From Hydnum rufescens UP504 (taxonomy: Eukaryota; Basidiomycota; Agaricomycetes; Cantharellales; Hydnaceae), in NCBI GenBank assembly GCA_014904985.1, contig MU129133.1, positions 1 to 64,000 on the forward strand: 64,000 nucleotides of DNA, read 5' to 3'. Under the pieces are notes generated by a model. The model searched no databases and was not told the origin of the DNA. It saw only the letters and a program-made list of their open reading frames with translations. The stretch's first letter is position 1. Each line of letters begins with the position of its first letter. Positions 57,001 to 64,000 of the stretch are shown one piece after another. The translations under genes were made by a program, and so were the position numbers.

Positions 57001-58822
57001 TGAGGCCCTAGATACTCAGCATGGTCAAAAAGGAATGGCTAAATGGTACGGACCATTTATAATCGTTCAACGAAGGCCGTCTGGCGCGTATATCATACAA
57101 CAACCCGATGGTGTCGTCTTGCGCAAGCCAATAGCCTGGAAAAGATTAAAGCTTTACCATTTTCGAGAGAACACAGAACCTATCGTTACGAAACCTGTAT
57201 GGAATTATTACGAGGAAGATCTTGTGATATCCTCTGCAGCCAGACCGGGTGACCGACGCAGGCTTAGGCCTTGGGAGATAATGGATCCAGATGAACAAAT
57301 CGAGTTCTGGAAGTCGAAATACGAGGCAGCCAAACGTCACGCCTTAGGTTATGAACCTATAAAGGAAGAAGATGACGATCTAGACCCATTTATTGAAGAA
57401 GAATGCGAGTTATGGGATTACAGCCGCGGAAAGCTAAACGAGGAAAACGATCAGACCCGATTCCCAAATGGGATTAACTTCGTACCTGAGCTGTTTAACT
57501 GGTTGCCTTGGGGCACGACATCAAAGCGTCTTTGTGCGAATCTTCAGTTAGGAACTCTGTTGATGCATACAGAGGTATCGAGTTCTGTGAAATCGGAGCA
57601 TTCCTATATTGAAGAACAAGAAGAAATGCGCCGACTATTCAGGAATAATGGGTTAACTGAGATCATAATGACGACTAGTGACTTAACAAACCCAGAATTC
57701 CTTACCTTTGACTGCAATATGGCAGAACGCATTCCGCCCTGCTGTTTCAACTCATACAGACCTAGTGAAAAGAAAGGGTCTTCGCATCGTCTTTCAGAAC
57801 GTACATTGGAGAAAGGCTCTGGTTTCGAGAACTGGCGTTCCCGTCTGCCTCCGAGTAGGGGTGTGGAAAAGCACTCAAGTAGGAACGCAGATAGGCATTT
57901 GTCTAGTAAGAAGCCAGTTTCCAGGTCTGATACGCCTGAACCCATTGGAAAGCCAGAATCTTCCGTTCCGACTGTGGATCGTACCAAGCTTCTTGAAGCC
58001 TTGAAAGACTTGAGCAAAACTGGCGATATTAACCTTGGGTTGCCAAGTCTTCCTGAAGAAAGGCCTGAGAAGAGACCAGAAATAAGACCTGAGGCATCGA
58101 CTGAGGACAGATCTACCTCAGTTCAAATCGTTAAACACGACCCGTTTATTAGTGTATCCGACCAAGTCTTGAAAAACGTCGGAATTGTAGGATCTCGATT
58201 GGCATTCTACGAGAAGGAATGTCATGATCTCCAGGAGACATCCAAAGATGCATTGGAGATCCTGAATCGAGAACTTCTGCATGTGCATGAGGTGGCAGAT
58301 GTTCTTACCAAACGAACGGAAGACCTAATCAAAGACTTCAAAAGAACAACATCCGCATTGTACAAACAATTTGACTCTATTAGTGTTCAGCAAATGCATG
58401 CAGTCGAAATGACTCATGCATTAAAAGACGTCCTATTAAGGATTCATACCGATTCCTTTTCAATGGAAGATTATTACCTCGCGATCAATGAGTTATTTCA
58501 CGGGGCACTCACTTCGATGTCCGTTAAAGTTGACAACGAGGACCCAAGGTTCCTGGCTTTGAAGGCTGAGATCCAGAGTGTTTTTCACCAATGGAACTCG
58601 ATAATTCCAACCACACTGAGTCATGCCATTTGGATGGCCGAAATAGCGAACATCATCGGCCAGAAGAAGAAAGAACTGTGGCAGGAGCCAGATTTGGCGA
58701 ACAGACCTATGCCACTTGTGTTTAAACAACCGGAGGTCTTAGTCAAAGAACCGTCTTCCCAGTCAAACAAACAAGAATGAAGCGAACCTGTTGTCGTCGG
58801 CAATGCCCTGTCAGAGCTTTAA
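51002..58822 (+). CDS. Gag-Pol polyprotein of the Ty3/gypsy element, interrupted by 13 TGA
   Basis: One frame (mod 3 = 2) from ATG 51002 to TAA 58820-58822, about 2606 codons, no frameshift. Order: gag (APRFTGKRILHFLAEYEFC); CCHC knuckle CFMCTENGHSLRDC (51920); protease LIDNGSE (53180); reverse transcriptase RLVHDLQPLN, CICDLKSGYDSY, RLPQGYTNS and IFVDDCAG; RNase H (VDSSTTGCGW, YSQPKLELYG); integrase zinc region (CLTCHECQ) and core (MDSVHMP, IDNGSEFKG, SERGH); GPY/F-like module KWYGPFIIVQRRPSG (57040). Then an unusual extension of about 550 residues with Pro/Glu-rich and probable coiled-coil parts. TGA at 51692, 52046, 52214, 52283, 54281, 54884, 55193, 55595, 55745, 55787, 56462, 56864 and 58778; no TAA or TAG. 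At 55595 the context DGLS-x-CP normally has Arg. Confidence 0.93.
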
Positions 58823-58903
58823 TCACATGATGGCATATTGTACAACAAGAATATATTTTTGGATGCCTGTCGCGAGGGACCACGACTTAGCTGAGGCCTA
58901 ATA

Positions 58904-60280
58904 TGTTGGAGGGATAAATCCCTACACCATAGAAATCCTCATCCGAGGCCATTTTCCCTATGAACGAATCAATTATATGTCACCGTGCTCATTTAATTAT
59001 ATTGCCATTCGTTTATTCATGAAATCAATTGGATTCCTACCCTTTCCAACCCATAATATTGCCTCATTCCTTTACTATGTCCACCAGTCAATTTATTGAC
59101 CATCCGTCGGACTTCAACAGTCCACATCAAAAAAGGGGCAGTTTATGCCCTACTTCAAGTCCATTTTCTTTGGACAAGGCAATTCAACTTGCCATCTTTC
59201 TTCAAGACTGGGTGACTTGCCTGCTCTTCCAAGTCATCCTACTGCCTTAAGGGCGACAGATTGTGATAACGATGCGGACCAGGCCTAGTTCCAATTCTGG
59301 ACTCGCGGATTCATCACATGATCCAGATAGGGGCTGCACTACTCTGAAGGAGTATTTTTCGAATTTCTCCGTCAGTTTTGATCGGATCGACTCGAAACGA
59401 CCGCGCCCAGAAAGATACGAATCGTACCTATCGAACGGTACCAAACACGAAACGAACGGATCAAAAATGCGGTCCCTGTAACAATATCTTTCCATGATTC
59501 ATACTCTGAAGGAGTATTTTTCGAATTTCTCCGTCAGTTTTGATCGGATCGACTCGAAACGACCATGCCCTGAAAGCTGTTAAATATGCGCATCGAACGG
59601 TACTAAGGGCAAAACGAGCGGACGCGAACTCCATTTTTCACAAGACAACTCCCTCGCCATGACTCCCCCTTTGCTCCACCATTCAAAATAGCGAATTACT
59701 TCCGGCCTCTTATGTCCGATGGAGAAGACCCTCAGGGCGACCTATTCCACTTTTCCTTAAGGGAACTTGTCCAGGTTTGAAGGAGGAATAGCATGTAATG
59801 TGTCAATCTCCCCTTTTATCTTGAAATTGGAATATCTCCATCAGTTTTCAAGATTTTAACTTGATTTCTTTTTCTCTGTGTGTCCCTTAAGTCCGACATT
59901 TTCACTTTCTATTGAGTCGAAGTCTGTATTGTATATTAGGTGCAGCTAGCACACAAATTCATTAGTTCTCCCCCTCCCTCCAGTTTGAAGCTCCTTGAAC
60001 AGCTGCTGGTCCCTGGGTGATTTCTCACTACAAAAAGCGAATTCTAACTACACTTTGACTAAGGTCTCAAGAAGAGATTCTTAGGGTGTGGTAATTTGAC
60101 TGAAAGACACATTCTCACTTAATTGCTTGGGCTTTGTTGGCTCACTGCAATTTCCCCTGTTCAAAAGACCTTCCCCCACTCGGACCTGAACATCTGGATT
60201 AGATCTGTGATCCCCACTTTCGTCCCCGGCTCAACATCGTGGACAGTAGTTGGATTGGTTTAATAACCATCCTGCTTACA
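58904..60280 (+). repeat. 3' LTR (1377 bp)
   Basis: Near-identical to the 5' LTR (see there). The preceding sequence (CTTAGCTGAGGCCTAATA) is not a strong polypurine tract. After its end the host frame resumes at 60285. Confidence 0.95.
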
Positions 60281-61817
60281 GCGGTCCTTCGTTGATCTTC
60301 CCCTTCATCCTCGCAGCTATTCTCATAGCCATCTCTGCGATACTAGCTCTTCTCCATACTCATCCTGCCTCTTGCTTTCTTTTAGAGCTTCTGGGTCATC
60401 TTATTAGTATGTGCCATGCGATTATCTGGGTCTGACATGTCCAAATTCAACCTCCTCGAACCTCCTCAGCTTCACTTGCTACCATTGCTCTCCTTCATCC
60501 AGCTGCATTTCAAAAGTTCTTCACCAGTCGTTCTCGTACCACCATACCTTTTCTCCCTCATCATCATATACGAACCAGTGCCTTCGTCGATAGTAATGAA
60601 ATCCCTTCATATCATGGTCCTTTACCAAAGCCGAGCCTTTCTTGGCTATTACTTGCCTTTGTCGCTGCTGGTGCGTTATTTCTACTGTCCTCCATTCATA
60701 ACAAGGGTATCCTCTAACACCACCTGCTTATCCTAGCTTCTATCGTATCCATATTCTCTTCACTTGATGCCATAATAGACCCACTCCATCCAATACCACT
60801 GATCCTCTCCCCCCTCCTTCTCCTCATCGCATGTATTATCCCAACACCATTCCTTCTCTTCACTTTCAGCAGAATCCTCAATTTGCATGGTTTCTTCCTG
60901 CTTTGTGCCACTCAGGCATTCTGTGCCATGTCATACATCATCCCATCTTTTCAACCTCAATTCATGGTCTATCCAAATGCGCTTGACATTAGACTCTTTG
61001 GCAGCTTGGAAGTCGTGAGAGGTGTACTGCTCTTTTTGTGGATATCCATTTGTATGGGGGTCGTTCTGTTCACCCCTGCAGTACCAACACTGGTTCGCCC
61101 CTGCAAGGCCCCAGCCCTGGCTTCCTCTCCTGTCATACCATCTGCTCTTCCCCCTCCTTCCTCGTTCAGTGACAGCGGAGGTGCCAAGTGAAAGTCCTGC
61201 CACTGGCACAGAAACTAAGCAGGGAGACCTGGTCAATCATCACTTTCCCGAGCCATCTACATTTGCCGGTTCTCCTCTCATCACAGCAACTGAGAGCAGA
61301 AATGTAGATCATATTTGAAGAGTTTTCAGCGATCCTGTGGTGGGTTTCAATCTGCCAGATCTTGGTGGCGCCAGAGGGTCCTGATCCACCAAGACATTGT
61401 TTTCTTCGACAAAATCAAGAAGGGGGAGGAATAAGGTGAGAGGAAACTTGAGGGATGCGGTGAAGAACTGCTATTTATGTCCCAACCTCTGTCACAGCCT
61501 TCTAATGAATTATCTGGTGCCCTCCCCTTTCCAAGGGCCAACGCAGCGGGAGTGGTTGATGATGCACAAAGCATCATGACATCTTGCATGACACTCTCCC
61601 CTGTCCATTCTCCTTCATCCAGATCAGTGAAGGAGCATGCCATTCCAATGCAGCAGCCCCTCCAATCACCGCTTCCCCCTCTCCCACATTCCAGTGACAG
61701 TAACTCCAGGGCTCGCCTAGCCAAAGATTCTGGTGATCTAGAACTATGTTTGGGATCAGTTCTGGGAATCCCTGATTCACTTCTATCGACTGATTTATTC
61801 AAGGACTTGGATGGTTC

Positions 61818-62373
61818 TCAGAGTCAACTCAAGTCGACTCAATCAGCTTGGCTTGGCAGGTCAATTTGACAGCTGGGCTCGACTTCGCTGCGACTTGGCT
61901 CAGCTTGTATCTGACTTGACTCATGGCTTGAGCTGACTTCGAGCATGAGTCGTGGCAACACTAGTAGTTCCTGGCAGCAGTCGATAAAAAACACAAAAGG
62001 GATACTGAAAGTTGGAAGCTTTCCAGGGCCCTTTACAGTGGAAGATGAGGAAGATGCCTTGGAACAAATGGGTTTAAAGTGTGTTTGTGCATGGAAGCAA
62101 AAATGGCATCAGAATTTGTTACATATGGATGTCCTGAAGAGCATATATCAGTATATAAGCTTTATTTCCATATAATGTTTGAAGTCTACATGTGTGCATA
62201 TCCAGTTGTCCATCATATATTACCATACCATTATTCCTTTGTCCATCATAACCCCAAATTTTGTCATTTTGGGTGATAATTTGGGAAGTAAAATGTGCAT
62301 GCCCAAAGTATATAATGGAGACCAGATTATATTTTATAGGTGCATTTGTTTCAATAGGCAATCCTGAAATTGA
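61818..62373 (-). repeat. Inverted copy of Helitron 3' end plus hAT3 left end
   Basis: Reverse complement of about 47342-47890: begins in the subterminal repeats of hAT copy 3, crosses its TAGTGTTGCC end and target site GGAACTAC near 61960-61972, the Helitron 3' flank, and the last 85 codons of the peptidase-like domain. It interrupts the tail of the 7TM gene between LFKDLDG and GSTPLSSPDP. Confidence 0.9.
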
Positions 62374-62871
62374 TAAGGCAGTACTCCACTGTCCAGCCCT
62401 GATCCTCTGACTCCTCAGACCCCTCATTTCACAAGTGCAATCTTCTCCAGAAATAGAAGGTCTAGTACTTCTGGGTCCAAGGGGAAGAATTGGATCCTTG
62501 TCAAGGAGGAAGAAGGTGAAGGACCCAGAGACATGGCCAAGCAGGATGCGGATACTGCTGCCAGATACAGTCTCTCCCATACGTCTACAAGCTTCACTCA
62601 CCACAAACCATCGAATCGCGAGGAAGATCCAAGGATCAGCACTGGCTCCATCCCTGTGATTGTCATGCATTCTGAACTGAATCCCTCACTCACATTGACC
62701 CCCATGTTCTCATCTCCAGTCTATGAGGGGGTGAGCCGGGTGTTGAGTTTCTTCTCGCAGTTCTCACGACTAAATTGCCTGCCCAAGAATAACCATTTCA
62801 GGTCGCAAGATGATTTGGGACCTATGTCTCCTGTGGCTAGTGCAAGTGGAATTGCCCCTGGCTCTTTCTAG

Positions 62872-63406
62872 AGATTTGGACTTGGGATTCAAGTTACAAG
62901 AGTTTGGGGTTCACAGTCGTGAGTGCCATTCCACCTTTTTCTTCCTTCTCTTAGCGGTGATGTTGAAATGGCTTTCATCCAAGGCAGGTGTGGGATTGTA
63001 CCTTACTCATCACATTATTGAGGGCCAGACATTCATGCAAGTCCATGCACAGCTTAATGTGCGGGTTCTTGACTGCTTGTTTGTACAGGTAGGGTCCTGT
63101 GTCCTAGAATAATGAAAGGAAAATTAATTAAAGAGGAAAAAAAAAAAACTTACCTCTATGCCCATTACAGCAGATGTGGTTCGTTTGACACGTTATCATT
63201 TGGTATGTTGTCGTTGGACAAGTTGTTGTTTGCTGCAATGTTGTATGGCATGTTGTCATTTGCCAGATTTCCGGTTGGGGCTTGTGTGGGTGGTGGTTCA
63301 GATAGTTGGTGGCAACTCCAGATTTCAATACTGGAGATGCAGAGTATATTCATGAACCAGGACCCAGCTGATAAACAACATTATTGGGGCCTAGCCAACA
63401 TTGCCA
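62872..63406. other. Region without a supported gene
   Basis: Follows the end of the 7TM frame (TAG 62869-62871). It contains an A run near 63138-63148 and imperfect TTGT(T/C)G repeats at 63200-63260 (GTTGTCGTTGGACAAGTTGT). Open frames are short and unassigned. Confidence 0.35.
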
Positions 63407-63952
63407 TATGTCATGTCTGCCCTTACAAGCAGACCAAATGACTGAGATCCAGTTAAGCTACTGTACGTTCCCCAGGGAGAACAATATTGGTGCGCTTGTG
63501 CTTCAAAATACAACTGATAACAGGATATCCGATGTTTATGCCGATGAGGTTATGGCACATCTGTACTATAATCTGAGGGAGGAGGCAGACCCAAAGATTT
63601 GGGCATGTACAGTAGGCTGATGAGGTTATGGCGTGTTTCAAAGCAAATCCATCCATCTCGGATCCATGGAATGGATGAGAGAAGACAATTGGCTGCATTC
63701 TAGTGATAGCTCCTGCAACCTGAACGGTATAGCTAGATGGGCACCAATGATTAAAACGATTCTAGTTGACAAGGCGAAGCCATCAAGCTAGGGGTGTCTG
63801 GTAACGAATTCATATCTTGCTCAATTGACTGCGGACAATTAGGAGGTGAATGAGTCGAAGCCTGAGATAAACAGAGAACATTGCGGTATCCATCTTTGTG
63901 ACATGGATTACTCCGAAATATGGGTGAAGCTGAGGTTGCACTGCCCTGGAAG
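63407..63952 (-). repeat. Right arm of the large inverted repeat
   Basis: Reverse complement matches 38755-39210 with about 98 bp extra (63795-63893). Its outer end contains CCCTGGAAG, the intact form of the site that hAT copy 1 duplicated at the left arm. The plus strand also reads YCTFPRENNIGALVLQNTTD, so the repeat may derive from a coding sequence; the family is unknown. Confidence 0.85.
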
Positions 63953-64000
63953 AATTGTTTGCAAGTGAAGGCACATACACCAGGCTGGTCAGCCACTTTT

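Larger units (their letters stand above)
49535..60284 (+). mobile_element. Complete Ty3/gypsy LTR retrotransposon
   Basis: LTR 49539-50916, internal gag-pol 51002-58822, LTR 58904-60280. LTRs begin TG and end CA. The duplicated target is GCGG (49535-49538 and 60281-60284), possibly 5 bp if the adjacent T is counted. LTRs are almost identical, indicating recent insertion. The element lies within the first transmembrane exon of the 7TM gene in the same orientation. Confidence 0.95.
49408..62871 (+). pseudogene. Seven-transmembrane (GPCR-like) protein gene split by two insertions
   Basis: Exon pieces: 49408-49538 (ATG at 49408 or 49435), then after the gypsy element 60285-60686, 60753 onward (a 66-nt GTGCGT...CCTAG intron with CTAAC branch, about 60687-60752), to about 61434, intron 61435-61495 (GTGAGA...CACAG), 61496-61815, then after the inverted insert 62374-62871. 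Joining 49538 to 60285 keeps frame (HLRG then PSLIFPF). Hydrophobic spans: LLAILLPLAFLLLLTLL, IFPFILAAILIAISAILALL, FLLELLGHLISMCHAIIWV, WLLLAFVAA/SIVSIF, LILSPLLLLIACIIPTPFLL, FLLCATQAFCAMSYIIP, GVLLFLWISICMGVVLF: seven in all, followed by a long Ser/Pro-rich hydrophilic tail (PLSSPDPLTPQTP, EEEGEGPRDM). In-frame TGA at 60433, 61316 and about 61380; a frame change near 61170-61190 is unresolved. Topology suggests a receptor-like protein; no named family is claimed. Confidence 0.6.

Noticed and set aside
40612..58822. UGA as a reassigned sense codon in this organism
   Set aside because: The Hsp70-like last exons, the METTL14-like gene and the HNH gene use TGA as a terminal stop, and LTR differences are CG/TG. 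CpG decay explains the pattern with fewer assumptions.

Overview
This window is eukaryotic and fungal. Protein-coding genes are split by many short introns (about 50-110 nt, GTRNGT...YAG). The protein families present (a NACHT-WD40 NLR, a divergent Hsp70-like family, a fungal HNH nuclease, Helitron, hAT and Ty3/gypsy elements) point to an agaricomycete. The Hsp70-like/NLR/HNH combination recalls Rhizoctonia (Ceratobasidiaceae), but the species is inferred from family resemblance only.

Left part (1-9.3 kb): mostly ordinary host genes. They are the 3' end of an Hsp70-like gene, a D-arabinono-1,4-lactone oxidase with apparent frameshifts, a complete six-exon METTL14/Kar4-like MT-A70 gene on the minus strand, and an HNH-nuclease gene whose last exon is split by a non-autonomous hAT element with an 8-bp target duplication.

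Middle part (10-35 kb): a mosaic of one nearly intact NLR (N-terminal module, NACHT, 11 WD40 repeats) and many broken copies of NLR and Hsp70-like genes. The Hsp70-like genes and the NLR begin with the same roughly 190-residue N-terminal module, with introns at matching places. Several copies lie head to head around a shared, repeatedly duplicated intergenic segment. Two minisatellites lie here: a 42/45-bp unit, and a 75-bp unit that expands a linker motif of one Hsp70-like copy. A PD-(D/E)XK-like gene carries one premature stop.

Right part (35-64 kb): nested transposons. An autonomous hAT element (35.35-38.75 kb) has perfect 8-bp target duplications. Next comes one arm of a 0.45-0.55 kb inverted repeat whose partner lies at 63.4-63.95 kb. 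Between the arms lie a catalase fragment, a Helitron with a C-terminal cysteine-peptidase-like domain, a third hAT element, and a seven-transmembrane protein gene. That gene is split by a complete Ty3/gypsy element (LTRs 1378 and 1377 bp) and again by an inverted piece of the Helitron and hAT ends. The Helitron, gypsy, hAT and 7TM reading frames are interrupted almost only by TGA, at sites where arginine is expected. The four LTR-LTR substitutions seen are all CpG/TpG. This points to CpG-restricted C-to-T decay of the block.

The strongest lead for something undescribed is the NLR/Hsp70-like family with a common N-terminal module and divergent gene pairing.
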